A stretch of DNA of 46,471 bases from Candidatus Competibacteraceae bacterium (GCA_007695245.1 REEE01000234.1:1-46471), one strand, 5' to 3'; shown: positions 19,962 to 28,972, counted from the stretch's first letter. Notes: generated by a model from the sequence alone, not told the origin. Made by a program: numbers and translations.

Positions 19962-22391
19962 CTACTCGGCGTGGCTGGAGACGAACACGAGATCCACCAC
20001 CTGCCGGAACCGTTCGACGAAATGAATCACGAGACCTTCCTTGAGGTAATCCGGCAATTCCTCAGCGTCGCCGCGATTGCCCTCGGGCAGGATGATCTCA
20101 TGGATGTTGACCCGACGGGCGGCGATGACCTTCTCGCGAATGCCGCCCACCGGCAAAACCTGACCGGTTAGGGTCAGTTCGCCGGTCATCGCCAAGGATC
20201 GGGTGGCTTGCTGGTCGCGCGCCAGCGACAGCAGCGCGCTGGCCATGGTGATGCCGGCGCTGGGGCCATCCTTGGGCGTGGCGCCTTCCGGTACATGCAG
20301 ATGCACGAAGGCCTCATCGAAGAATTTGGGATCGGCCTGGTACTCCTCCAGATGAGCGCTGAGATAGCTGTAGGCGATGTTGGCGGATTCCTGCATCACC
20401 TCGCCCAGCCGGCCGGTCAGTTTGAAACCGCGGTTCTTGGTGTGAACCAGACTGGCTTCGATATTGAGCGTCACGCCGCCCATGGCGGTCCAGGCCAGGC
20501 CGGTGACCACCCCGACCCCGGTCATCGGCGTTTCGGTCTTGAACGGTGGCTTGCCCAGATAACCGTTTAGATCCGGCGCCTCCACGGTGATGGACCCCTC
20601 ATGACCTTCGACGATTTGCACCGCGCTCTTGCGCACGATCCGCCCGAGCTGCTTTTCCAGATTGCGCACCCCGGCCTCCCGGGCGTAACCCTCGACGATC
20701 TGGCGCAGGGCCTCGTCGCCGACCTGAATGCGCTCGCGGTCCAGGCCGCTGCGTTCCAGCAGCTTCGGCCATAGGTGATTGCGGGCGATTTGCAGCTTCT
20801 CGGCGGTGATGTAACCGGATAAGCGAATGTTCTCCATCCGGTCGAGCAGCGGCGCCGGTATCGTGTCTAGCTGGTTCGCGGTACACATAAACAGCACCTT
20901 GGACAGATCGAAGCGCACGTCCAAATAGTGGTCCAGAAATTCGGTGTTTTGTTCGGGATCGAGCACTTCCAGGAGCGCCGAGGCAGGGTCGCCGCGGAAC
21001 GATGCGCCGATCTTGTCGATTTCGTCGAGCATGATCACCGGGTTGGCGGTTTTGGACTCGCGCAGCGCCTGGATGAATTTGCCCGGGAGCGCGCCGATAT
21101 AAGTGCGGCGATGGCCCTTGATCTCGGCCTCGTCGCGCATCCCGCCCAAGCTCAGCCGGTAGAACTTGCGGTCCAGTGCGGCGGCCACCGAGCGGCCGAT
21201 GGAGGTTTTGCCCACCCCCGGCGGACCGACCAGGAGGATGATCGAGCCGCCGACCTGACCCTTGAGCGCGCCCACCGCCAGAAATTCGATGATCCGGTCC
21301 TTGACGTCTCCCAGACTATCGTGGTCGCGGTCCAGGATTTCGCGAGCGTGCTTGAGGTCGAGGTTGTCGGTGGAATAGACGCCCCAGGGCAACTCGGTGA
21401 TGACGTCCAGGTAGTTGCGGGTGACCGCGTACTCCGGCGACCCGGTTTCGAGGATCGACAGCTTGTCCAGTTCCTCGTTGATCCGCTGCAACGCCGCTTC
21501 CGGCACTTCCCGGCTCTCCAGCCGCTCGCGGAAGCGGTCCACGTCGGCGGTGCGGTCGTCCTTGGCGATGCCCAGTTCTTGTTGGATGGTTTTGAGCTGC
21601 TCGCGCAAAAAGAACTTGCGCTGGTGCTCGCTCATCTTGTCCTCGACCTGCTTGCGGATCTGGGTCTGGAGCTTGGCGACTTCCAGTTCTTTCTTGATCA
21701 GCACGATGACTTTCTTGAGTCGTTCCAGGATCGGCGCGGTGGCCAGAATCTCCTGCAACTCATCCTTGGTCGCCGTGGTCAGGCTGGCGGCGAAGTCGGC
21801 CAGCGGCGAGGGGTCATGGGTGTTGAAGCGGTTGAGGAAGAATTTCAATTCCTCGGAATACAGCGGATTGAGCGGAATCAATTCCTTGAGGGTATTGATC
21901 ACCGCCAGCGAGTAGGCGCGCAATTCCTCGACGCCGACCACGTCCTCCTCGCTCAGGTACTCGACCTGAACGTGGTAGGGCGGTTCGTCGGACAGCCAGT
22001 GGGTGATGCGAAACCGTTTCAGACCTTGGGCGATGAACTGCAAGCGCCCCTCGTTGCGCGCCAACTGATGCATGCGGGCGGCGGTGCCGACTTCATGAAA
22101 ATCGGCGGGATTGGCTTTTTCCGCGCTGTCGGGTTTGACCAGAATCAGGCCGATGATCCGCTGCTCGCGGCCGGCGGCGGCCTCGACGGTAGGCAGCCAC
22201 GGTTCCTCGTTGAGCAGCAGCGGCAACGCCTGGGCCGGAAAGAACGGGCGTTCCGACAGCGGCAACAGGTAGAGGGTGCTGGGCAAAATGTCGGCGGCGG
22301 CAACGATGTGGTTGCCGTTGTCGGTGGTCGAGGACTCGTGGTCGTGGTCTTCGCTCACCACTTCCGCGTCGATGGCTTCGTGGTCGGTCAT
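19962..22391 (-). CDS. lon: ATP-dependent protease Lon
   Basis: Cytosolic AAA+ serine protease for damaged and regulatory proteins, 809 residues from the chosen ATG. An acidic N-terminal tail leads into the LonN domain (from LPSTLYLLPLSERPFFPAQ). Next are a coiled-coil region (KELEVAKLQTQIRKQVEDKM), Walker A GPPGVGKT (about 389-396), Walker B MLDEID (about 454-459), and the protease domain with catalytic Ser in PKDGPSAG (about 711) and Lys in GGIREKV (about 754). A GTG at 22442 could extend the frame by 17 codons, but the likely heat-shock promoter overlaps that stretch, favouring 22391. Followed by the pentapeptide-repeat gene. Confidence 0.96.
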   Translation of the reverse strand: MTDHEAIDAEVVSEDHDHESSTTDNGNHIVAAADILPSTLYLLPLSERPFFPAQALPLLLNEEPWLPTVEAAAGREQRIIGLILVKPDSAEKANPADFHEVGTAARMHQLARNEGRLQFIAQGLKRFRITHWLSDEPPYHVQVEYLSEEDVVGVEELRAYSLAVINTLKELIPLNPLYSEELKFFLNRFNTHDPSPLADFAASLTTATKDELQEILATAPILERLKKVIVLIKKELEVAKLQTQIRKQVEDKMSEHQRKFFLREQLKTIQQELGIAKDDRTADVDRFRERLESREVPEAALQRINEELDKLSILETGSPEYAVTRNYLDVITELPWGVYSTDNLDLKHAREILDRDHDSLGDVKDRIIEFLAVGALKGQVGGSIILLVGPPGVGKTSIGRSVAAALDRKFYRLSLGGMRDEAEIKGHRRTYIGALPGKFIQALRESKTANPVIMLDEIDKIGASFRGDPASALLEVLDPEQNTEFLDHYLDVRFDLSKVLFMCTANQLDTIPAPLLDRMENIRLSGYITAEKLQIARNHLWPKLLERSGLDRERIQVGDEALRQIVEGYAREAGVRNLEKQLGRIVRKSAVQIVEGHEGSITVEAPDLNGYLGKPPFKTETPMTGVGVVTGLAWTAMGGVTLNIEASLVHTKNRGFKLTGRLGEVMQESANIAYSYLSAHLEEYQADPKFFDEAFVHLHVPEGATPKDGPSAGITMASALLSLARDQQATRSLAMTGELTLTGQVLPVGGIREKVIAARRVNIHEIILPEGNRGDAEELPDYLKEGLVIHFVERFRQVVDLVFVSSHAE

Positions 22392-22424
22392 GATCGCTCG
22401 CAGGGCTGAGGATATTGCTCCTTT

Positions 22425-22453
22425 AGATGCGGGCACGGCCAAAGATTATCAAG
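22425..22453 (-). promoter_or_regulatory. Sigma-32-like heat-shock promoter of lon
   Basis: On the minus strand CTTGATA (22453-22447), a 14-base spacer, then CCGCATCT (22432-22425) match the heat-shock pattern CTTGAAA-N11-16-CCCCATNT with one mismatch in each box. Transcription would start near 22418, about 27 bases before the lon ATG. lon is a known heat-shock gene in E. coli. Read by eye, not scored. Confidence 0.45.
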
Positions 22454-22497
22454 AGCGCGGGATGGCGCCGCGAAAAAGCGCGGCGGATCGCTGATTC

Positions 22498-22881
22498 TTA
22501 ATGCAGGGTACGGGGCACGGACAGGACGAACGGCGGGATCTCCGCATCGAAGGTGACGCCGTCGTCGGCCAACATCTGGTAGCTGCCCTTCATGCTGCCG
22601 ACCGAGGTTTCCAGAATCGCGCCGCTGGTGTACTGAAAACCCTCGCCGGGGCGCAGATAGGGTTGTTCGCCCACCACCCCTTCGCCGCGCACCTCCTCGA
22701 TCTTGCCGTTGGTGTCGGTGATGGTCCAGTGTCGGCTGAGCAGCCGGGCGGGGATGTTGCCCTGGTTCTGGATGACCACGGTGTAGGCGAACACATAGCG
22801 ATCGTTCTCGGGAGCGGATTGCTCCTCCAGATAAAACGCCTGCGCGGCGACCTTGATGGCATAGTCGGTTTTCTTCGCCAT
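22498..22881 (-). CDS. apaG: Co2+/Mg2+ efflux protein ApaG
   Basis: A 127-residue protein of the ApaG (DUF525) family, a fibronectin-III-like beta sandwich. Family motifs: RYVFAYTVVIQNQGNIPARLLSRHW, the glycine-rich VRGEGVVGEQPYLRPGEGFQYTSG and GSMKGSYQM. The biochemical role is unsettled despite the efflux name; in E. coli apaG lies next to ksgA and apaH, which are not seen here. Start 22881 chosen because homology begins at MAKKTDY; the frame is open to 22959. It stands upstream of lon on the same strand, separated by about 106 bases that contain a GC-rich hairpin and the lon promoter. Confidence 0.93.
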   Translation of the reverse strand: MAKKTDYAIKVAAQAFYLEEQSAPENDRYVFAYTVVIQNQGNIPARLLSRHWTITDTNGKIEEVRGEGVVGEQPYLRPGEGFQYTSGAILETSVGSMKGSYQMLADDGVTFDAEIPPFVLSVPRTLH

Positions 22882-23054
22882 GGGTGAAGGGTTCCGGATG
22901 GGTTGATCGGAGGGGTCGGCCGGCGCGCGCGGGATCGAGGGTCGCGACGCCGAGATCATTAGATTGTAGCGCGATTACTTTTCATGGGTGCCGCCAATGC
23001 GAGTTGATGCTTTAACCCGCGCCCGGTCGAGCGGGTTTGCTAGAATCGCCGACC

Positions 23055-25250
23055 ATGGACGTTTCCTGGATTCTCGACGATCTCAACGAACCCCAGCGCC
23101 AGGCGGTCACCGCGCCGCTGGGTTCCCTGCGCGTATTGGCCGGCGCCGGCAGCGGCAAGACCCGGGTGCTGACCCGACGCATCGCTTGGCTGCTGGCGGT
23201 GGAAAACGCCTCACCCTGGTCGATTCTGGCCGTGACTTTCACCAACAAGGCCGCCGCCGAAATGCGCGGCCGGGTCGAAGCCATGCTGGATCAGCCCATC
23301 GGCGGGCTGTGGATCGGCACGTTTCACGGCATCGCCCACCGCCTGTTGCGCCAGCACTGGCAGGAAGCACATTTACCCCGCGCCTTTCAGATTCTCGACA
23401 GCGACGATCAAACCCGGTTGCTGAAGCGGATCTTGCGCGGAATGAATCTGGACGAAAAGAAATGGCCGCCGCCGCAGGCCGCCGGTTTCATCAACCGCTG
23501 CAAGGACGAAGGCCAGCGTCCCGCCGATCTGGCCGACGACGGTCAGCCGATCCAGCGCCAGTATCGGGAGATCTACTCGATTTACCAGCAGGAGTGCGAG
23601 CGCGGCGGGCTGGTGGATTTCGGCGAACTGCTGCTGCGGGTCTACGAACTCTGGCGCGACAATCCGGATTTGCTGGCCCATTATCGGGAGCGGTTCCAGC
23701 ATGTGTTGGTGGACGAGTTCCAGGATACCAACACCATTCAATACAACTGGGTACGGCTGTTGGGCGGCGGCCAGGGCGACGTGTTCATCGTCGGTGACGA
23801 CGACCAGTGCGTCTACGGGTGGCGAGGCTCGAAAGTCGAGAATATCCAACGCTTCGCCGAGGATTTCCCCGGCACCCAAACCGTCCGTTTGGAGCAGAAC
23901 TACCGTTCCACCCACAATATCCTCAAGGCGGCGAACGCGCTCATCGCTCACAATGCCGCGCGGCTGGGCAAAAATCTGTGGACCGCCGACGCCGACGGCG
24001 AACCGATCCAGGTTTACCACGCCTACCACGAAGTGGACGAGGCGCGGTTCGTGGTCGAGCGCATCCGCCGGTGGGTGGAGCAAGGAGGGCACTGCCGCGA
24101 TGCGGCGATTCTGTACCGCTCCAACGCCCAGTCGCGCTTGTTCGAGGAAACGCTGATCGGCATGGCCCTGCCGTACCGGATTTACGGCGGCTTGCGCTTC
24201 TTCGAGCGCGCTGAAATCAAGGACGCTCTGGCCTATTTGCGCCTGGTGGCCAATCGCGATGACGATCCCTCATTCGAGCGGGTGGTGAATACGCCCCCGC
24301 GCGGCATCGGCGACCGCACGGTGGAATGGCTGCGGGAAGCGGCGCGCGCCGCCGGCGGTTCGCTGTGGCAGGCCGCCCGGCAACTCCTCGCGGCGGGCGG
24401 GCTGAGCGGGCGGGCCGCCAACGCCGTGCGGAGTTTTTTGAACCTGATCGAGGCGTTGGACCACGACAGCCGCGGTCGACCGCTGCCCGAACGCGTGGCG
24501 CACGTGATCACGCACAGCGGTCTGGTGGCTATGTACGAACAATCGAAGACCGATAAAGGCGAGATGCGGGTGGAGAACCTGGAGGAACTGGTCAACGCCA
24601 GCGGCGATTTCACCGCCAACACCGATCCGGTCGTGGTCGGGGCCGACCCGGACGAGCCGGACTGGCTCAACGCCTTTCTCGCCCACGCCGTGCTGGAATC
24701 CGGTCAGGGCCAGGGGAGCGCCGGCGATGATTGCGTGCAGTTGATGACGCTGCACATGGCCAAGGGTCTGGAGTTTCCGGTGGTGTTTCTGGTCGGCCTG
24801 GAAGAGGGACTGTTTCCGCACGGCCGTTCGATGGCGGAAGCGCGTCAACTGGAAGAAGAACGGCGGCTAGCCTACGTCGGCGTCACCCGCGCCCGCCGGC
24901 AGTTGTATCTGAGCTACGCCGAGAAGCGCACCCTGTACGGCCGTGAGAACTATCCTTCGCCCTCGCGATTCGTCGGCGAGATTCCCGAGGAATTGATCCA
25001 TAACGTGCGCGCGCGAGCGCAGCGCCGGGATAAAAGCCCGCCGCCGTCACGACCCGCGGCCCCGGTCGCCGCCGCGACGGCCCCCACCGGTTTACGGCCC
25101 CGGCAACGGGTGCGTCACCCCAAGTTCGGCGAGGGCGTGGTGCTGGAAGTCGAGGGCGCGGGCTACCATGCCCGGGCGCGCATCGATTTTCCCAAGGGCG
25201 GGGGTTCCAAGTGGCTGGTGGTCGCCTACGCGAAGTTGGAACCGCTGTGA
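23055..25250 (+). CDS. uvrD: DNA helicase II
   Basis: Superfamily 1A 3'-5' helicase of excision and mismatch repair, 731 residues. Helicase motifs in order: Q-motif LNEPQRQAV, Walker A AGAGSGKT (about 29-36), TFTNKAAAEM, TFHGIAHRLLR, VDEFQDTN (motif II), VGDDDQCVYGWRGS (III), EQNYRS (IV), LMTLHMAKGLEF (V) and YVGVTRAR (VI). The C-terminal Tudor-like domain ends with VRHPKFGEGVV...KWLVVAYAKLEPL, preceded by a proline/alanine linker. The start MDVSWILDDLN fits E. coli UvrD; a possible earlier ATG lies 18 bases upstream. Single gene, divergent from apaG. Confidence 0.96.
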   Translation: MDVSWILDDLNEPQRQAVTAPLGSLRVLAGAGSGKTRVLTRRIAWLLAVENASPWSILAVTFTNKAAAEMRGRVEAMLDQPIGGLWIGTFHGIAHRLLRQHWQEAHLPRAFQILDSDDQTRLLKRILRGMNLDEKKWPPPQAAGFINRCKDEGQRPADLADDGQPIQRQYREIYSIYQQECERGGLVDFGELLLRVYELWRDNPDLLAHYRERFQHVLVDEFQDTNTIQYNWVRLLGGGQGDVFIVGDDDQCVYGWRGSKVENIQRFAEDFPGTQTVRLEQNYRSTHNILKAANALIAHNAARLGKNLWTADADGEPIQVYHAYHEVDEARFVVERIRRWVEQGGHCRDAAILYRSNAQSRLFEETLIGMALPYRIYGGLRFFERAEIKDALAYLRLVANRDDDPSFERVVNTPPRGIGDRTVEWLREAARAAGGSLWQAARQLLAAGGLSGRAANAVRSFLNLIEALDHDSRGRPLPERVAHVITHSGLVAMYEQSKTDKGEMRVENLEELVNASGDFTANTDPVVVGADPDEPDWLNAFLAHAVLESGQGQGSAGDDCVQLMTLHMAKGLEFPVVFLVGLEEGLFPHGRSMAEARQLEEERRLAYVGVTRARRQLYLSYAEKRTLYGRENYPSPSRFVGEIPEELIHNVRARAQRRDKSPPPSRPAAPVAAATAPTGLRPRQRVRHPKFGEGVVLEVEGAGYHARARIDFPKGGGSKWLVVAYAKLEPL

Positions 25251-25271
25251 GCGGTTAGCCGGCCGGTTTTT
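25240..25271 (+). terminator. Possible terminator at the end of uvrD
   Basis: AACCGCT-GTG-AGCGGTT forms a 7-bp hairpin across the stop codon, followed by CCGGCCGG and then five T's (25267-25271). Spacing between hairpin and T-run is long, so this is only moderately convincing. From here to ompW (25251-25477) the uvrD frame stays open for about 64 codons (EEIAEGLPPLAENPRRL and on), but no start or known protein was recognised. A TTGACT box at 25384 may belong to the ompW promoter. Confidence 0.35.
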
Positions 25272-25477
25272 GTCTCGACCGCTCGCGCGTTGTTTGAGGA
25301 GATCGCTGAGGGGTTGCCGCCGCTGGCGGAAAACCCGCGGCGGCTCACCCAATGTTTGGCGTTTTTGATACGCGCATTAATTTTTGACTCTCTTGTTGCA
25401 AATAGTACACAATCACAGAGTTCAGATGTGGTATTTCTTTTTTAATCCCATTGCATCCATTGATTAGGGGAAAACTG

Positions 25478-26104
25478 ATGACCATGAAAATCGCGAAAAG
25501 CGCCCTGGCGGCAGCCTTGACGGGTGGTCTGTTGCTGGGGACCGTCCAAGCCTATCAGGCGGGCGACTGGTTGCTCAGGGGCGGTATCTATGGCGTGTTT
25601 CCGAAATCCGACAACCTCACCCTCGGACCTGGTGCCAAGCTGGACGTGGATGATGGGTACAGCTTCGGTTTTAACATCACTTACATGGCGACGCCGAACA
25701 TCGGCATCGAACTGCTGGCCGCCTGGCCGTTCAGTCACGATATCAGCCTCTCGGGTGCCGGCAAGGTCGGCGAAACCAAGCACCTGCCGCCGACGCTCAG
25801 CGTGCAGTATCACTTCGTGCCGACCAGCAACATCCGTCCCTATGCCGGTCTGGGGTTGAATTTCACGACGTTCTTCGATACGGACGCCAAAGGTGCCCTG
25901 CGGGGCCAAAGCCTGAAGCTGGAGAATTCCTGGGGCGTGGCCGTGCAGTTGGGCATCGATATCGACGTGGCCCCCAACTGGTTCATCAACGCCGACCTGC
26001 GCTACATCGACATCGAATCCGATGCCAAGTTGAATGGGGTCAAGATCGGCACCGTGGAGATCGACCCTTGGGTGCTTGGTCTCACCCTTGGCACTCGCTT
26101 TTAA
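25478..26104 (+). CDS. ompW: OmpW family outer membrane protein
   Basis: A 208-residue eight-stranded outer-membrane barrel. The signal peptide is MTMKIAKSALAAALTGGLLLGTVQA. The mature part starts with YQAGDWLLRGGIYGVFP, followed by FGFNITYMATPNIGIELLAAWPFSHDI, the conserved HLPPTLSVQYHFVPTSNIRPYAGLGLNFTTFF region and NWFINADLRYIDIES. It ends in Phe (GTRF), as expected for BAM-dependent insertion. ATG 25478 is preceded by AGGGG; a second ATG six bases later is possible. Homologues are thought to pass small hydrophobic compounds. Confidence 0.93.
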   Translation: MTMKIAKSALAAALTGGLLLGTVQAYQAGDWLLRGGIYGVFPKSDNLTLGPGAKLDVDDGYSFGFNITYMATPNIGIELLAAWPFSHDISLSGAGKVGETKHLPPTLSVQYHFVPTSNIRPYAGLGLNFTTFFDTDAKGALRGQSLKLENSWGVAVQLGIDIDVAPNWFINADLRYIDIESDAKLNGVKIGTVEIDPWVLGLTLGTRF

Positions 26105-26138
26105 GCGTCGGTCCTGACGGCCCGCCCCCTCGGAATTT

Positions 26139-26158
26139 CCTCCCCTTCGTGGGGGAGG
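26139..26158. repeat. Hairpin between ompW and the metal-binding gene
   Basis: CCTCCCC, loop TTCGTG, GGGGAGG, with GGCCGGGC beyond it pairing imperfectly with GCCCGCC before it. No T-run follows on either strand. It looks like an intergenic palindromic repeat and could also stop transcription from both convergent genes. Confidence 0.45.
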
Positions 26159-26188
26159 GCCGGGCAGGCGCGAACGGTTCCGTCTCGT

Positions 26189-26389
26189 TCAAACCCGTTC
26201 GGGATACCCCAACGCCTGCAGCGCCTCCCGCAGTTCCGTTCTGAGATCACTTTCGACTTCCACGGTGACCCGGCCGGTCGGTACGTCCACCCGCACCTCC
26301 CGAACCTGGACATTCTGGCGCAGACCGGTCTGAATCGCGCTGGCGCAGCCACCACATTTGACGTTCTGAACGCTGAATTCAAGTTGCAT
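26189..26389 (-). CDS. Heavy-metal-associated (HMA) domain protein
   Basis: A 66-residue single-domain protein with the HMA ferredoxin-like fold. It has the metal-binding loop KCGGCASAI (C12-x2-C15), then VREVRVDVPTGRVTVE and the C-terminal LREALQALGYPERV. Similar proteins carry copper(I) to P-type ATPases, or are periplasmic/cytosolic binders; the first metal-loop residues are NVKCGGC rather than GMTCGGC. No copper ATPase or CueR regulator is nearby. Convergent with ompW. Confidence 0.88.
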   Translation of the reverse strand: MQLEFSVQNVKCGGCASAIQTGLRQNVQVREVRVDVPTGRVTVEVESDLRTELREALQALGYPERV

Positions 26390-26491
26390 GCTGACCTTAC
26401 TCCCGAGTGTTCGAACCTTGAAGGATGCTCTTGCGGCGTCCGCTAGAATACATCGGCGTTCGGCCCGGTCGCCAGTGCGACCGCAGCCCGG

Positions 26492-26932
26492 CTATTCGCT
26501 CCGATACATCGCGATTTGCAGCACGTTCCGGTTCTCTTCGCGATGGTAGGCGACCTGGCTCACCAGGCTCTTGATCAGCAGGATGCCGAGGCCACCCGGC
26601 GTGCGTTGGTCGAGTTCGAGCGTTGTATCGGGAGCGGACTGAGCCAGTGGATCGAACGGCGGTCCTTCGTCGGCGATTTCCACCAGCAACCCCTTCGGCT
26701 GGACCGCCACCCGGCAGCGCACCGCGCCGGCCTGCGCCTGGCCGACGTAGGCATAACTAAACACGTTGACCAGGGCCTCTTCCACCGCCAGTTCCAGCCG
26801 AGAGATCCGGGCCTCGGCCACGCCGGCGGCCTCGGCCGTCCGGCGCACATGAGCGAGAAACGCGGGCAGGTGATCCAGTTCGGCGGGCAGACACAGGGTG
26901 GCTTCCTGAATGGCGGGACTTTCGGGAGTCAT
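26492..26932 (-). CDS. RsbW-like anti-sigma factor / serine kinase ATP-binding protein
   Basis: A 146-residue single HATPase_c domain of the RsbW/SpoIIAB class. The N-box is ELAVEEALVNVFSYAY (about 46-61); the ATP-lid motifs are IADEGPPFDP and RTPGGLGILLIKSL. Such proteins phosphorylate a STAS anti-anti-sigma factor or hold a sigma factor or other partner. Its ATG overlaps the stop of the phosphatase gene by 4 bases, so the two are cotranslated. No STAS protein is encoded within the window, so the switch partner must lie elsewhere. Confidence 0.88.
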   Translation of the reverse strand: MTPESPAIQEATLCLPAELDHLPAFLAHVRRTAEAAGVAEARISRLELAVEEALVNVFSYAYVGQAQAGAVRCRVAVQPKGLLVEIADEGPPFDPLAQSAPDTTLELDQRTPGGLGILLIKSLVSQVAYHREENRNVLQIAMYRSE

Positions 26933-28950
26933 GGTGATTGCGCCTTTACCGAGGCGGCGGTATCCCCGATTCGCGCCACGGCCAGCAGGGTTAAATCGTC
27001 GCTGGGTTCGGCCGCCTGGACGTGCGCGGCCACCGCCGCGACGACCGTTTCCACTAGCCGGAGCGGGGTCGCGGTTCCCGCCAACCGGCTAGCTTGCAGC
27101 AGGCGATCCGTGCCGAAGCATTCCCCGGCGGCGTTCATCGCCTCGGTCACGCCATCGGTATAAAGCAGCAGAATATCCCCCGGCGCCAGCCGCAACACCG
27201 TCGTGGCGTAACGGTAATCCGGTTCCACCCCCAACACCAGCCCCGGCGCCACGACCATGAACTCAGGGTTGCCCGCGGCGCGCACGACCAGCGGCGGATT
27301 ATGCCCGGCGTTGCTGAAGGTCAACTCGCCCGATTCCGGCGCCAGGGTGGCGGCGAACAGGGTCACGAACAGCAGTTCTTCATTGACCGCGCAAAGCTCG
27401 CGATTGACTCGCCCCAGTACCTCCGCAGGGTCCGGCACGGTCGCGGCCACCGCTTTGATCAACGTGGTGGTCACCGCCATCATCAGGGCGGCGGGCACGC
27501 TCTTGCCGGCTACATCGCCGATGCTCAAAAACCATCGACCATCCGCCAGCCAGAAACATTGATACAAATCCCCGCCCACCTCGCGCGCCGGCTGGAAATG
27601 GGTGGCGACCGCCAACCCACCGGTACCGGCCAGCGCGACCAGGTCGCGGGGCAACACGCTGGCCTGGATGGACCGGGCGATTTGCAGCTCGCCGTCGAGC
27701 CGCGCCTGGGCGGCCCGGGTTTCGGCCAGAATTTCCAGTTGCCGGCGCAGCGACTGGCGCATTTCCGCGAACGACTGGGTCAATACCCCCACTTCGTCGT
27801 TGGCGCGCGGCTCCGGAATCGGCGCCTCGAGATCGCCGGCCGCGATCGCCGCGCTTTTTTCGGTCAACACCAGCAAGGGGCGCGTGAAGCGGCGGACGAT
27901 CAGCACGATCAGCGCCAGCAGCAACAGCAGGCCGCCGCCGCCGATCAGGAGCACTTCTCCAGCCAGTTGTTCGAGATTGGCGAACAGTTCGGCGTCGGCG
28001 AGTACGATGCCGACCGACCAGCCCGTGTCGGGTAGCGGGGTGAAATACAGATGCGCCGGCGCGTTCAGATAAAGGCTGCGCAACGCCCCGAAACCGGTTT
28101 CGCCCCGGATCATGCGCGCGCCGATGTCCGCCAAATTCCGCTCTCCCGAGCGATCCGCCAGCGTAAAAAAGGTCTCTTTCATCACGTACCGCGCCTCGGG
28201 ATGCGCCAGATACCGCCCTTCGCCGGACAGGAGGAAGACATAGCCGCTGTGAAAAAGGCGCAGTCGGTCGACCACCGCCGCCAGATCGCGCAGCGCCAGT
28301 CTGGCGCTGACCGTAACCGTCCGGACGGAGTCCGGCTGGGCGACCGGCAGGGTGTAAACGGCGATAAAACCGGTTTCATCCGAATCCACGCTCCAGAATG
28401 GACCCGACGAGGGGTGGGGAGCGGCACCGGCGATGGCGGCTGCGTTGGCGTTCGCCAGGTCCGTCGCCGCGCAGGTGACTTGGGTGGCGCGGGCGTATCG
28501 GCAATCCAGAACTTGCCCGGTCGGCGCGTCGGCCTTCTCGCCGAAACGAATCACGACCGTCGCGCCCAACCCATAAGAACTGTCCATGATGGCGTCCACC
28601 GCCGCCCCACGCAGGACCTCGAGGTCCGCTTCCCGCTCGGCCGCCTGCGCCAGTTCGGTCGCAATCGCCGCGACATCGGCCAACACGCCTTGCAGTTGAC
28701 CGGTGATCGCCCCGCTCAGCCCGGCAATGGTCTCGCCGACGCCGTCCAACAGGTGCCGGCGCGATTCCCGATAGTCGTAGTAAAACGCCGCGGAAAACAC
28801 CAGCGCCGCCGCGCTCAGCAGCGCCAGCGACAACCGACCCGCCAAGCCGAAGCGAACCCGACGGCGCGGCTGGGCCATCGAACTTGGGGCGGCCTGATCG
28901 GCGCTGGGTCGTTCTTCCTCGGCAGCCAAGGGTTCATCCGGAACCTTCAT
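26929..28950 (-). CDS. Membrane SpoIIE/RsbU-type phosphatase with Cache sensor and HAMP
   Basis: A 673-residue membrane receptor phosphatase. After a soluble tail come TM1 (about 36-58), an extracytoplasmic dCache-like sensor (about 60-328, with FHSGYVFLLSGEGRYLAHP and TPLPDTGWSVGIV), TM2 (331-353), a HAMP linker (about 353-405, FTRPLLVLTEKSAAIAAGDLE) and a PP2C-SpoIIE phosphatase domain (about 435-660). Metal-binding aspartates are seen in REVGGDLYQ (461), SIGDVAGKS (479), LLLYTDGVTEA (599) and PSDDLTLL (652). It probably dephosphorylates a STAS protein in response to an outside signal, opposing the RsbW-like kinase next to it. It starts 22 bases after druE on the same strand, with no terminator between. 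Confidence 0.9.
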   Translation of the reverse strand: MKVPDEPLAAEEERPSADQAAPSSMAQPRRRVRFGLAGRLSLALLSAAALVFSAAFYYDYRESRRHLLDGVGETIAGLSGAITGQLQGVLADVAAIATELAQAAEREADLEVLRGAAVDAIMDSSYGLGATVVIRFGEKADAPTGQVLDCRYARATQVTCAATDLANANAAAIAGAAPHPSSGPFWSVDSDETGFIAVYTLPVAQPDSVRTVTVSARLALRDLAAVVDRLRLFHSGYVFLLSGEGRYLAHPEARYVMKETFFTLADRSGERNLADIGARMIRGETGFGALRSLYLNAPAHLYFTPLPDTGWSVGIVLADAELFANLEQLAGEVLLIGGGGLLLLLALIVLIVRRFTRPLLVLTEKSAAIAAGDLEAPIPEPRANDEVGVLTQSFAEMRQSLRRQLEILAETRAAQARLDGELQIARSIQASVLPRDLVALAGTGGLAVATHFQPAREVGGDLYQCFWLADGRWFLSIGDVAGKSVPAALMMAVTTTLIKAVAATVPDPAEVLGRVNRELCAVNEELLFVTLFAATLAPESGELTFSNAGHNPPLVVRAAGNPEFMVVAPGLVLGVEPDYRYATTVLRLAPGDILLLYTDGVTEAMNAAGECFGTDRLLQASRLAGTATPLRLVETVVAAVAAHVQAAEPSDDLTLLAVARIGDTAASVKAQSP

Positions 28951-28972
28951 CTACGATCCGCTCATTTAGCGA

